Assembly (NCBI RefSeq): GCF_013340935.1 | Contig: NZ_WHOS01000059.1 | Coordinates: forward strand, 1 to 44,802 | Source: Azospirillum melinis | Lineage (GTDB): Bacteria; Pseudomonadota; Alphaproteobacteria; Azospirillales; Azospirillaceae | Direction: 5' to 3' | Length of the DNA: 44,802 bases | Shown: positions 15,541 to 23,583 of the stretch, one piece after another | How the letters are laid out: each line of letters begins with the position of its first letter | How positions within the stretch are numbered: the first letter of the stretch is position 1 | Position numbers and translations under genes: made by a program | Notes under the pieces: generated by a model | What the model was told of the DNA's origin: nothing | The model's input: the letters and a program-made list of their open reading frames with translations, nothing else | Database searches by the model: none

Positions 15541-16968
15541 TCACTCCCCGCCGGCCAGCGTCCCGGTCAGGCGGTTGCGGATGGCGGAGACGGCGCATTC
15601 CAGCGGGCGGTCGTCGTCGGGCTTGGGGGCCTTGTCCATCACGTCGGGGCACATGTCCTGTGCCATCCACACCTGCGGCTTCGGCGGGACCGGGGCGTTG
15701 GGGTCGCAGGTCGCCGGGTCGGGGTGGGTTTCCTCGGTGCTGCCGTGGGTCGGCTTGACCTCCAGGTTCGGCGAGACGCCGAAGCAGTCCACCAGCGCGC
15801 CCGACGGGCGGTAGTAGCGGGCGGTGGTCAGCCGGATGCCGGTGTCGACGCTGAGCGAGGAAATCGTCTGCACCGACCCCTTGCCGTAGGAGCGGGAGCC
15901 GAACAGCAGCGCCCGGTGATGGTCCTGCAGGGCGCCGGCCACGATCTCGGACGCGGACGCCGAGCCGCTGTTGATCAGCACCACCACCGGCAGCCCGGCC
16001 ATCAGGTCGCCCGCGGTGCCGCGGTAGGTGCGGGACTCCTCCGGATCGCGGCCGCGGACCGACACGATGTCCACATTCTCCAGGAAGCGATCGGCCACCT
16101 GCACCGCCTGCTCCAGCAGGCCGCCGGGGTTGTTGCGCAGGTCGATGACGGCGCCGGTCAGCCGGCCCTTCGACTGGCGGCGCATGTCCTCGATGGCCGA
16201 GTCCAGCGCCGAGGAGGTCGACTGGTTGAAAGTGGCGATGCGGACGTAGGCGACGTTGCCCTCCAGCCGGTAGCGCACCGGCTGGATCTTCACGATGGCG
16301 CGGGTCAGCGAGACGCGGGTGTTGGCGTCGGTCGCCGGCGGGCGCCGGATCGACAGGGCGACCGAGCTGCCGACCGGGCCGCGCATGCGGGCGACGGCGT
16401 CGTGCAGGTTCAGCCCCTTCACCGCCACGTCGTCGATGCGGGCGATCAGGTCGCCGCTGCGCAGGCCGGCGCGGGCGGCGGGCGAGCCGTCGATGGGGGA
16501 GACGACCTTGATCAGGCCGCTTTCCTCATCCATCGTCACTTCGATGCCCAGCCCGCCGAACTCGCCCTGCGTCTGTTCGCGCAGATAGCGGTAGCGCTCG
16601 GCGTCGAGGAAACTGGAATAGGGATCGAGCCCCCCCAGCATGCTGTCCAGCGCCGCTTCGGTCAGCAGCCGGTCGCTGGCCTTCGGGTTCTCCGCCTTCT
16701 TCTTCTTCAGCCCGTCTTCCGCCTTGTCGATCAGCACCTGCGGATCGAAGGGCTTCACATGCTCCGTCAGGACACGGCGCATGGCATCGGAGAAGAGGAC
16801 ATAATTTCGGTCGGCGGTGGACAGCGACCCGTAGCCGCGGATTTTCGCGAAGTCCGTACGGTAGCGGTCGAGCGCCGCGACGGTGTCGGCACGGCTGGTG
16901 GGCGCCACGGCGCAGGCGGGCCCGATCGCCACCATCATCAGCAGCAGGGCAGCCAGCAGCTTCGCCAT
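15541..16968 (-). CDS. S41-family C-terminal processing protease (CtpA-like)
   Basis: This 475-residue exported protease has a signal peptide (MAKLLAALLLMMVAIGPACA), a family N-terminal helical region, a PDZ domain (about 140-220; EFGGLGIEV, GLRSGDLIARIDD) and the S41 catalytic domain. The catalytic Ser lies in NSGSASASEIVAGALQ and the Lys in GSRSYGKGSVQ. The C-terminal 60 residues are Pro/Asp-rich with three Cys. Such proteases trim periplasmic proteins or cell-wall enzymes. The ATG at 16968 is chosen for the signal peptide. Convergent to the transferase gene across the REP-like repeat. Confidence 0.93.
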   Translation of the reverse strand: MAKLLAALLLMMVAIGPACAVAPTSRADTVAALDRYRTDFAKIRGYGSLSTADRNYVLFSDAMRRVLTEHVKPFDPQVLIDKAEDGLKKKKAENPKASDRLLTEAALDSMLGGLDPYSSFLDAERYRYLREQTQGEFGGLGIEVTMDEESGLIKVVSPIDGSPAARAGLRSGDLIARIDDVAVKGLNLHDAVARMRGPVGSSVALSIRRPPATDANTRVSLTRAIVKIQPVRYRLEGNVAYVRIATFNQSTSSALDSAIEDMRRQSKGRLTGAVIDLRNNPGGLLEQAVQVADRFLENVDIVSVRGRDPEESRTYRGTAGDLMAGLPVVVLINSGSASASEIVAGALQDHHRALLFGSRSYGKGSVQTISSLSVDTGIRLTTARYYRPSGALVDCFGVSPNLEVKPTHGSTEETHPDPATCDPNAPVPPKPQVWMAQDMCPDVMDKAPKPDDDRPLECAVSAIRNRLTGTLAGGE

Positions 16969-17263
16969 CCTTGGACCCTCTTGACTGGCCGATCCGGCCG
17001 GCGGTCTTGCACGCATCGTTCACTATACCAGGGTTTAGCCGGTTGCCCCGACCCTAGCACGTCGTCCGCCCATTCTCAAAGTCCACCCCGATTTCGGCAA
17101 GAGGGCATGCCGGGGGTGGAACGGCCGAACCGCACAATGGAGCGGAGTCCTGACATAGGATGCACAAACAGCGATGTCGCGCGCCCCGATGGGACGCACG
17201 ACCGGCGCGAACGGATGAGTGCTTTCGGAGGGTGTGGACGCCGCAGGACCCGAGGAGAGGCGC

Positions 17264-17986
17264 TCAGTAGGCGCCGCTGCCCTTCACCACGACGCGCACG
17301 GTGCGCAGCATGATGCCGATGTCGGCCCAGAAGTTCCAGCCGACGACATAGGCGGTGTCGAGCTGGACGCGGCGCACGTAATCGACGTCGCTGCGGCCGC
17401 TGACCTGCCACAGCCCGGTCAGGCCGGGGCGGCAGCGGGTGTAGAAGGGGAAGCAGGCGTGATAGTAGGACACCTCGTCGTCGATGATCGGACGCGGGCC
17501 GACCAGGCTCATGTCGCCGCGCAGCACGTTGACCAGCTGCGGCAGCTCGTCCAGGCTCGATTTGCGCAGGAAACGGCCGACCGGGGTGATGCGCGGGTCG
17601 TTGCGCAGCTTGCGCGTCGCCAGCCATTCGGCGCGCGCCTCCCCGTCGGTGGCGAGCAGCCGTTCCAGCACCTCGGCGGAATTGACCACCATGGAGCGGA
17701 ACTTCAGGCAGGTGAAGGAACGCCCGTCGGCGCCGATGCGCCGGTGGCCGAACACCGCCGGGCCGCCGTCGCGCGCCACCATCCAGGCCAGCACCACCAT
17801 CAACGGTCCGAAAACGGCGAGCAGTCCCAGCGCGCCGACGATGTCGAAGGCGCGTTTGACGCGGTGCCTGTGCAGAGGGGGGCAACCGGGAAGCCGGTCC
17901 ATCGCCTGCATCGCCGACCGGGTCCCGGCCATCCGGCCGGGGTCCAGACGGGGAGCGCCCAAAAGAGCGATGTTGGACAACGCCAT
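17264..17986 (-). CDS. Undecaprenyl-phosphate sugar phosphotransferase (WcaJ/ExoY type)
   Basis: The 240-residue protein is a bacterial sugar transferase that starts exopolysaccharide or O-antigen synthesis by placing a sugar-1-phosphate on undecaprenyl phosphate. It has one membrane segment (FDIVGALGLLAVFGPLMVVLAW) and the conserved LKFRSM, LRKSSLDELPQLVNVLRGDMS, LVGPRP and RPGLTGLWQVSGRS motifs. The ATG at 17986 has a GAGAGA ribosome site. It lacks the multi-helix N-terminal half of WcaJ and so is the short ExoY/PssA type. No other polysaccharide genes adjoin it. The 247 bases downstream (17017-17263) hold nothing that I recognise. Confidence 0.93.
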   Translation of the reverse strand: MALSNIALLGAPRLDPGRMAGTRSAMQAMDRLPGCPPLHRHRVKRAFDIVGALGLLAVFGPLMVVLAWMVARDGGPAVFGHRRIGADGRSFTCLKFRSMVVNSAEVLERLLATDGEARAEWLATRKLRNDPRITPVGRFLRKSSLDELPQLVNVLRGDMSLVGPRPIIDDEVSYYHACFPFYTRCRPGLTGLWQVSGRSDVDYVRRVQLDTAYVVGWNFWADIGIMLRTVRVVVKGSGAY

Positions 17987-18118
17987 TGTATCTCTCGTCG
18001 CTGATCGTCTCTGGTCAGAGCATAGGACCATCCGAGAGAGGCAACGGCCAGCGCGCGAAAGGGGTCCCGCCAATGGGGCCGATTGTTTGGAAACAGCGGG
18101 TTAGCCCGCCGGTACGTA

Positions 18119-19165
18119 TCAGCAGATACGGGGAAGCTGTTCTCCGGTCAGCCAATCCACGATCCGGCGGCCGCCGAAGCGGGTCTCCATCTGAACGAAG
18201 CGGTGGGAGTCCTCCACCACCCGTCCGATGCAGGCGGCATCCCGTCCCAGCGGGTGATCGCGCATGGCGGAGAGCAGGCGGTCGCACTCCTCCTCGGCGC
18301 AGATCGCGATCAGCTTACCTTCGTTGGCGGCGTAAAGCGGGTCGAGCCCCAACAATTCGCAGGCCGCCGTCACCTGCGCCCGCACCGGGATGTCGGCCTC
18401 GCGCAGCCGCATGCCGACGCCGGACTGGTGGGCGATCTCGTTGAGCGTCGTCGCCAGCCCGCCGCGGGTCGGGTCGCGCAGCACATGCACGTCCGGCACC
18501 GCCGCCACCATCGCCGCGACCAGCCCGTTCAGCGCGGCGCTGTCGGACAGGATCGCCGTTTCGAAGCCCAGATTGTCGCGGGTCGACATGATGGCGACGC
18601 CATGGTCGCCCATGGTGCCGCTGACCAGGATCACGTCGCCGGGCCGCGCCCGGTCGCCCGACGGGGCGACGCCGGGCGGCACCATGCCGATGCCGGTGGT
18701 GGTGATGAAGAGGCCGTCGCCCTTGCCGCGCTCCACCACCTTGGTGTCGCCCGACACGATGGCGACCCCGGCCTCCCGCGCTGCGGTGGCCATGCTGTCG
18801 ACCACCCGTTTCAGGTCGGCGAGCGGGAAGCCCTCTTCGATGATGAAGCCGGCGGTCAGGTGCAGCGGCACGGCACCGGCCATGGCGACGTCGTTCACCG
18901 TGCCATGGATGGCCAGCGACCCGATGTCGCCGCCGGGAAAGAACAGCGGCGAGACGACGAAGCCGTCGGTCGTCATCACCATGCGCCCGCCCGGCACGTC
19001 GAAGGCGGCCTGATCGTTGCCCTGATCGAGATACGGGTTGGCGAAGGCGGCGGCGAACAGCTCGCGCACCAGCTGCGCCATCGCCTTGCCGCCCGACCCA
19101 TGGGTCATGTCCACCGCCCCGCGGGCGATGTCGAGCTTGCGGGTGAAGAGGCGGCGGTCGGTCAT
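18119..19165 (-). CDS. hypE: Hydrogenase maturation protein HypE
   Basis: HypE (348 residues) dehydrates the carbamoyl group that HypF places on its C-terminal Cys, giving the thiocyanate used for the CN ligands of [NiFe]-hydrogenase. The sequence has the AIR-synthase-like fold motifs (MTHGSGGKAM, TTDGFVVSPLFFPGGDIG, GDTKVVERGKGDG, DPTRGGLATTLNEIA) and ends exactly in PRIC, so the essential terminal Cys is present. It follows hypC by 47 bases. hypD, which usually lies between hypC and hypE, is missing from this locus. Confidence 0.97.
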   Translation of the reverse strand: MTDRRLFTRKLDIARGAVDMTHGSGGKAMAQLVRELFAAAFANPYLDQGNDQAAFDVPGGRMVMTTDGFVVSPLFFPGGDIGSLAIHGTVNDVAMAGAVPLHLTAGFIIEEGFPLADLKRVVDSMATAAREAGVAIVSGDTKVVERGKGDGLFITTTGIGMVPPGVAPSGDRARPGDVILVSGTMGDHGVAIMSTRDNLGFETAILSDSAALNGLVAAMVAAVPDVHVLRDPTRGGLATTLNEIAHQSGVGMRLREADIPVRAQVTAACELLGLDPLYAANEGKLIAICAEEECDRLLSAMRDHPLGRDAACIGRVVEDSHRFVQMETRFGGRRIVDWLTGEQLPRIC

Positions 19166-19212
19166 GGCGGGGAGTCCGGATGGTCGGCGGGCGTATGAAA
19201 GGGGAGGGGGCG

Positions 19213-19443
19213 TCAGGCCGCGGCGTCGGATTCTGCGACTTCGGCCAGGAGTGCGAGCGTTCGCTCGGCTTCCTCCGCATCCAGGCGGGACAGGGCGTAG
19301 CCGACATGGACGATCACGTAGTCGCCGACGGCGACGCCTTCCACCAGCTCCAGCGAGCAGGTGGAGGTGACGCCGCCCAGGCTGACGGTGGCGCGGTCGT
19401 CGGGCAGCAGGGCGGTGACCAAGGCGGGGACGGCAAGGCACAT
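19213..19443 (-). CDS. hypC: Hydrogenase assembly chaperone HypC/HupF family
   Basis: The 76-residue protein begins MCLAVPALV, with the essential Cys2 that binds the iron cofactor precursor, and has the conserved VGDYVIVHVGYALSRLDAEEAE end. HypC normally acts as a complex with HypD in delivering Fe(CN)2CO to the hydrogenase large subunit. It starts 16 bases after hypB, so the genes are co-transcribed. The partner hypD is not in this window. Confidence 0.95.
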   Translation of the reverse strand: MCLAVPALVTALLPDDRATVSLGGVTSTCSLELVEGVAVGDYVIVHVGYALSRLDAEEAERTLALLAEVAESDAAA

Positions 19444-19459
19444 GGCGGCGGTCCTCCGG

Positions 19460-20500
19460 TCAGACGGCTGCGGTGGCGGCGTGAGACGCGCGGGCCTCGG
19501 CCAGCCCGTCGGCGATCCAGTCGTACCACTCCTCCAGCCCCTGGCCGGTGGTGGCCGACAGCTGGATCACCGCCAGTGACGGGTTCAGGCGCTGGGCGTA
19601 GCCGATCATCCGCTCCACATCGAAGGTCAGATGGGGCAGCAGGTCGATCTTGTTGACGACCAGCAGGTCGGCACGGACGAACATGTCCGGGTATTTCAGC
19701 GGCTTGTCCTCGCCCTCCGTCACCGACAGCACGACGACGCGGTGGGTCTCGCCGAGGTCGAAGCCGGCGGGGCAGACCAGATTGCCGACATTCTCGACGA
19801 ACAGCACGCCGTCCCCGGCGAACTGGCCGTCGGCCGCCAACTTGTCGGCGGCCTGCGCCACCATCGAGGCGTCGAGATGGCAGCCCTTGCCGGTGTTGAC
19901 CTGCACCGCCGGGGTGCCGGTGGCGCGGATGCGGTCGGCGTCGAAGCTGGTCTGCTGGTCGCCCTCGATCACCGCGACGGGGAAGCGGCCCTTCAGATCG
20001 GTCAGGCTGCGGGTCAGCAGGGTCGTCTTGCCCGAACCGGGGCTGGACATCAGGTTCAGCACGAATACGCCGCGGTCGGCGAAGCGACGGCGGTTGACGG
20101 CGGCCAGCCCGTCGTTCTTCGCCAGGATGTCGCGCTCGATGGTGACCAGCCGCGGCTGGTTCAGCGCGGCACCGCCGTCGATGGCGTCCGGCCGGTCGGG
20201 GCGGTGGTGGTCGTGGGCGGCGTGATGATGGTGGCCGTGGTCATGGCTGTGATCGTGCCCATGATCATGATTCTCGTGGTCGCCGTGGACATGATCGTTA
20301 TGGCTGTGGCGGAACACCGTGCCGTCGGGGGCGACATGCTCATGGGTGTCGTCATGGTGATGGTGGGCGTGGTGATGGTGCGCTTCGCCGTGGCGGTGGC
20401 GGTAGACCTTCCCGTCGGGGCCGATGTGCTCATGCCCGGCATCGGTGGCCTTGCCGTCAATTCGGGTCTCGCCTTCGCCGCATCCGCAAACCGTGCACAT
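19460..20500 (-). CDS. hypB: Hydrogenase nickel incorporation GTPase HypB
   Basis: HypB (346 residues) is the GTPase that loads nickel into hydrogenase precursors. It starts with the high-affinity nickel motif MCTVCGCG, followed by a very His-rich metal-storage region (about residues 20-105) and the GTPase domain (SSPGSGKTTLL P-loop, EGDQQTSFDADRI, NVGNLVCPAGFDLGE, NKIDLL). The His-rich part holds a duplicated unit (EHIGPDGKVYRHRHG and EHVAPDGTVFRHSHN). The ATG at 20500 has a GGGAGAG ribosome site and gives the N-terminal Cys motif. It follows hupK by 75 bases. Confidence 0.96.
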   Translation of the reverse strand: MCTVCGCGEGETRIDGKATDAGHEHIGPDGKVYRHRHGEAHHHHAHHHHDDTHEHVAPDGTVFRHSHNDHVHGDHENHDHGHDHSHDHGHHHHAAHDHHRPDRPDAIDGGAALNQPRLVTIERDILAKNDGLAAVNRRRFADRGVFVLNLMSSPGSGKTTLLTRSLTDLKGRFPVAVIEGDQQTSFDADRIRATGTPAVQVNTGKGCHLDASMVAQAADKLAADGQFAGDGVLFVENVGNLVCPAGFDLGETHRVVVLSVTEGEDKPLKYPDMFVRADLLVVNKIDLLPHLTFDVERMIGYAQRLNPSLAVIQLSATTGQGLEEWYDWIADGLAEARASHAATAAV

Positions 20501-20575
20501 CACGCGCTCTCCCACTCTTCCATCCGCAAGACGCCCGCCATCATCGACTTGCCCGCGGGCTTCGGCAAGCGCTCG

Positions 20576-21772
20576 TCATTCGTGTACGTCTATGCCGCAG
20601 GCGACGCAGGGATCCAGCATCGCGACCAGCAGCCGCACCCGCTCCACCGCATCGTCGCGGTCGCGCACCGCCGCTCCGGCGAGGCCACGCGCCAGCGGGC
20701 CATCGGCGGCGAAATTCCAGTCGGTCGGCGCCACCATCCGGGCATCGGCCAGCCGGCCGTCCCCGTCCAGCCGCAGCCAGTGGGCCAGCCGTCCGCGCGC
20801 CGTCTCCGCCACGCCGCAGCCCTCGCCGGGACCGGACGAACCAGAGGCGACCGGGTCGGCCGGTCGAAGAGCGGCGATGGCCGCCTCCATCCGCCGCGGC
20901 AACTCCGCCAGATCGGCGAGCCGCGCCGCGAACAGCCGGGCCAGCCCGTCGCCGAAGCGCTCCGTCACCGAGACGACCAGCGGGTGGTCCACCTGCCGCT
21001 CCAGCGGGCCGGTCAAGGCCGGGACACCGTTGCGGCGGGGGGCGGTGGCGAAGGCCGGATCGCCGGCCAGCGCCGTCGCGAACCAGCCGGGCGACCGTTC
21101 CCCGAGCAGCGGCACGCCGCACGCCCCCCAGCCGGCCAGACTCCAGCCCGCTGGAGCGGGCGACAGCAGCCGGGCGGCCAGCAGCGCCGCGTCCGTGCCG
21201 CCGCGCGCCGCCCAGCCGGCCAGTTCGTCAGCATCCCGCGGCGGCGGGCCGGCGAAGACCGTCGCCCCCAGCCAGCCGGCCATCCGGTCCAGCGCGCTGC
21301 GCAGAGCCGCGAAGTCCGGCCGCAGGACGCCGCCGCCGGGGCGCAGCCCATCCTTGGCCGGATAGAGCGCCGGCAGGACGGCGGACACCGCGCTCCGAAG
21401 CTCGCGCAGGGCCGCCGGCCGCGGCGGAGCGCCCAGGCGCACCGGCCATTCGACCACCGCCTGCCAGCCATGGCTGTCCAGCGCCTCCGCATCGGTCAGC
21501 AGGCTGCGCGCCGCGTCATGGGCGCCCACGTCGAGTCCCAATGCCGCCTCGCAGGCGCGGGCGACGGCCAGTCCCTGGGCGCTGCCGCACAGGCTGAACA
21601 GCAGGGGCGCCAGCCGCGCCGCCTCATCCGCCCTGCGGCCGACCAGGGCGGCGACGGCGCGCGGGCGGCGGGCGGCGACCTCGGCCCGGCGGATGGCCAT
21701 GCCCTCCGGACCGCCGTCCAGCCACAGCCGGACGGACACCGAACCCTCTCCGGGAAGCATGACGGTGGACAT
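20576..21772 (-). CDS. hupK: HupK-like hydrogenase expression/formation protein
   Basis: This 398-residue protein is a degenerate relative of the [NiFe]-hydrogenase large subunit. It keeps a C-terminal DPCVACGIDVHE close to the DPCxxCxxH metal site, and a CGSAQGLA segment near residue 61 that corresponds to the N-terminal RxCGxC site with one Cys lost. HupK proteins are accessory factors in uptake-hydrogenase maturation, perhaps scaffolds for the cofactor. The ATG at 21772 is preceded by AGGAA; ATGs at 21793 and 21817 are possible. It is the first gene of the hyp operon, 71 bases after an FNR/FixK box. Confidence 0.82.
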   Translation of the reverse strand: MSTVMLPGEGSVSVRLWLDGGPEGMAIRRAEVAARRPRAVAALVGRRADEAARLAPLLFSLCGSAQGLAVARACEAALGLDVGAHDAARSLLTDAEALDSHGWQAVVEWPVRLGAPPRPAALRELRSAVSAVLPALYPAKDGLRPGGGVLRPDFAALRSALDRMAGWLGATVFAGPPPRDADELAGWAARGGTDAALLAARLLSPAPAGWSLAGWGACGVPLLGERSPGWFATALAGDPAFATAPRRNGVPALTGPLERQVDHPLVVSVTERFGDGLARLFAARLADLAELPRRMEAAIAALRPADPVASGSSGPGEGCGVAETARGRLAHWLRLDGDGRLADARMVAPTDWNFAADGPLARGLAGAAVRDRDDAVERVRLLVAMLDPCVACGIDVHE

Positions 21773-21842
21773 TGGAGGTTCCTGGGGCGGCATTTCCTGG
21801 GAGTTAACGGATTGCATCCTGACGGATCGGGGGTGCAACTCA

Positions 21843-21856
21843 TTGACCTGCGTCAA
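21843..21856. promoter_or_regulatory. FNR/FixK-type box between hupK and hupE
   Basis: TTGAC-CTGC-GTCAA is a perfect dyad matching the FNR/FixK/FnrN consensus TTGAY-N4-RTCAA. It lies in the divergent hupK/hupE spacer, 71 bases from the hupK ATG. FnrN/FixK control of hyp genes is established in rhizobia, so microaerobic activation of the minus-strand operon is the simplest reading. Confidence 0.72.
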
Positions 21857-22027
21857 AATACGTAGATCCGGTGGGGGTGTAGCGCTGTCTCGGCCATGGC
21901 CGGGCCGGCTCTTTCTGCTACACTTCGCCCCAACCGCGCCACACCGTCCGGTTTCCCCTGCGTCGGGCGGGAAAGCCGGGACGGCACAATCCGATGGGCG
22001 CGACACGACATCAGAGGATGCTGGTCA

Positions 22028-22627
22028 ATGAAACGTTTCCCTCTCGCCTCGGCCGTCCTGCTGGCCGGGCTGGTGCTGCCCGCGGTCGCCGACGCCCACA
22101 CCTTCGGCGCCCATGACGCCGGTTTCGCCCACGGCTTCCTGCATCCGATCGGCGGCTGGGACCATCTGCTGGCGATGGTGGCGGTCGGGCTGTGGGCGGC
22201 GCAGCGCGGCGGTGCCGCCCTGTGGGCGCTGCCGGCGGCCTTCGTCACCGCCATGATCGGCGGCGGCCTGCTGGGCATGACCGGCATCGAGCTGCCGGCG
22301 GTGGAGCTGGGGATCGCCGGGTCGGTGATCGTGCTGGGCGCCCTGATCGCCGCGCAGTCGCGCCTGTCGCTGCCGGTGTCGCTGGTCGTGGTCTCGGCCT
22401 TCGCCCTGTTCCACGGCCATGCCCATGGCGCCGAGATGCCGGAGGCGGCACAGCCGCTGCTCTACGGCCTGGGCTTCGCGCTCGCCACCGCGCTCCTGCA
22501 TGGCGCCGGCGTCGGCGCCGCCCTGTCGCTGCGCGGCGTCGTCCGCGGCGGCAAGGGCGCGCTGGCCCTGCGCGGGCTGGGTGCGGCCATCGGCCTCGGC
22601 GGCGTGGCCCTGGTGGCGCTGGCCTGA
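22028..22627 (+). CDS. hupE: HupE/UreJ-family nickel (cobalt) transporter
   Basis: A 199-residue membrane protein with a signal peptide (MKRFPLASAVLLAGLVLPAVADA) and about six further helices. It carries the family motif HTFGAHDAGFAHGFLHPIGGWDHLLAMVAVGLWA and FHGHAHGAEMP, whose His and Asp residues bind nickel in this family. It probably imports nickel for the hydrogenase maturation proteins encoded divergently. A GNRA-looped hairpin 40 bases after the stop would terminate the transcript. Confidence 0.93.
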   Translation: MKRFPLASAVLLAGLVLPAVADAHTFGAHDAGFAHGFLHPIGGWDHLLAMVAVGLWAAQRGGAALWALPAAFVTAMIGGGLLGMTGIELPAVELGIAGSVIVLGALIAAQSRLSLPVSLVVVSAFALFHGHAHGAEMPEAAQPLLYGLGFALATALLHGAGVGAALSLRGVVRGGKGALALRGLGAAIGLGGVALVALA

Positions 22628-22667
22628 GCGCCGCCGCCGATTCGCCCATGACGGCTGGTCGATGATG

Positions 22668-22699
22668 GAAGGGCCGGGCGGGAAACCGTCCGGCCCTTC
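22668..22699 (+). terminator. Strong hairpin after hupE
   Basis: A 14-bp stem (22668-22681 with 22686-22699, one G-T pair) closes on a GAAA tetraloop. There is no U-tract, so it may act as a transcript end protected by the hairpin as much as an intrinsic terminator. Confidence 0.6.
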
Positions 22700-22746
22700 G
22701 GCGTTCTGGGCTCCGCGACATTTTCTACCGCGGCCGGGTGGCGATG

Positions 22747-22776
22747 TTGCGCCACCGCGCGTTCACGCGCTATAGG
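22747..22776 (+). promoter_or_regulatory. Candidate sigma-70 promoter of the TerC gene
   Basis: TTGCGC (22747-22752), an 18-base spacer and TATAGG (22771-22776) lie about 50 bases before the GTG start at 22827. No yybP-ykoY-like riboswitch fold was apparent in this spacer. Confidence 0.4.
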
Positions 22777-22826
22777 GCGGATCTTCCCCGCCCGCCTCCC
22801 TTCCACCGACAATCGACGGACCGCCC

Positions 22827-23486
22827 GTGGACTCGCTGATTCCCGAACTGATCGCGCTTGGCCAAGTGGTCTTCATCGACCTCGTGCTTGCCGGTGACAA
22901 CGCCATCGTCGTCGGCATGGCCGCTGCCGGAGTGGCGCGGGAAAAGCGGGCCCGCGTGATCTTCTGGGGCATCGCCGCCGCGGTGGTGCTGCGCATCGGC
23001 TTCGCGCTGGCGGCGACGAAGGTGATGGACATCATCGGCCTGACGCTGGCCGGCGGTCTCCTGCTGCTATGGGTGTGCTGGAAGCTGTTCCGCGAACTGC
23101 GCAGCCAGCGCGAGGAAGCCCAGGCCGCGGCGCTGGTCGCCGATGGGGACGGGGATGAGGCCGGCGATGGCGGGGCTTCGGCCCCGGCCGGCGGCGGCAA
23201 GTCGGTGCGCACCGCCATCTGGGAGGTGATCGTCGCCGATGTCTCTATGTCGCTCGACAATGTGCTGGCGGTGGCCGGTGCGGCGCGCGAGCATCTCTGG
23301 GTACTGGCCATCGGGCTTCTGCTGTCGGTGGCGCTGATGGGGGCGGCGGCCAGCGTGATCGCGCGGCTGCTGAACCGCTTCCACTGGATCGCCTATCTGG
23401 GATTGCTGGTCATCGTCTATGTCGCCATCCGCATGATCTGGCAGGGCAGCATCGAGGTGATGGCCTTCGCCCAGATCATCGGCTGA
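22827..23486 (+). CDS. TerC/YjbE family integral membrane protein
   Basis: The 219-residue protein has the two TerC-family acidic membrane motifs, DLVLAGDNAIVVGMAA (about 18-34) and ADVSMSLDNVLAVAGAA (about 137-153), in seven predicted helices. An Asp/Gly-rich cytoplasmic loop lies in the middle (about 95-125). Relatives export manganese or other metals or support loading of exported metalloproteins. The start is GTG at 22827; no better ATG lies nearby. It stands alone between hupE and the DUF3618 gene. Confidence 0.9.
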   Translation: MDSLIPELIALGQVVFIDLVLAGDNAIVVGMAAAGVAREKRARVIFWGIAAAVVLRIGFALAATKVMDIIGLTLAGGLLLLWVCWKLFRELRSQREEAQAAALVADGDGDEAGDGGASAPAGGGKSVRTAIWEVIVADVSMSLDNVLAVAGAAREHLWVLAIGLLLSVALMGAAASVIARLLNRFHWIAYLGLLVIVYVAIRMIWQGSIEVMAFAQIIG

Positions 23487-23525
23487 CCTTATGGGATGAC
23501 CGCCGGGGTCGAAGCGGGAGGAGCC

Positions 23526-23550
23526 GGAACAATCGGCTTTTGATTGTGTT
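23526..23550 (+). promoter_or_regulatory. EcfG-like general stress promoter
   Basis: GGAAC (23526-23530), a 17-base spacer and GTT (23548-23550) match the alphaproteobacterial EcfG consensus GGAAC-N16/18-GTT. The site lies 33 bases before the DUF3618 ATG. Envelope proteins of this type are often in the EcfG regulon. Confidence 0.55.
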
Positions 23551-23583
23551 GCAAGCCGGCAGCCCCCACAGGAGACGCCCGGC

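Noticed and set aside
19631..20480. Met/Val-rich hydrophobic frame opposite hypB, resembling a membrane protein
   Set aside because: It is the reverse complement of the His codons in HypB; hypB is clearly the real gene.
22700..22826. yybP-ykoY manganese riboswitch before the TerC gene
   Set aside because: The spacer is short and no conserved paired core was seen; a plain promoter explains it better.
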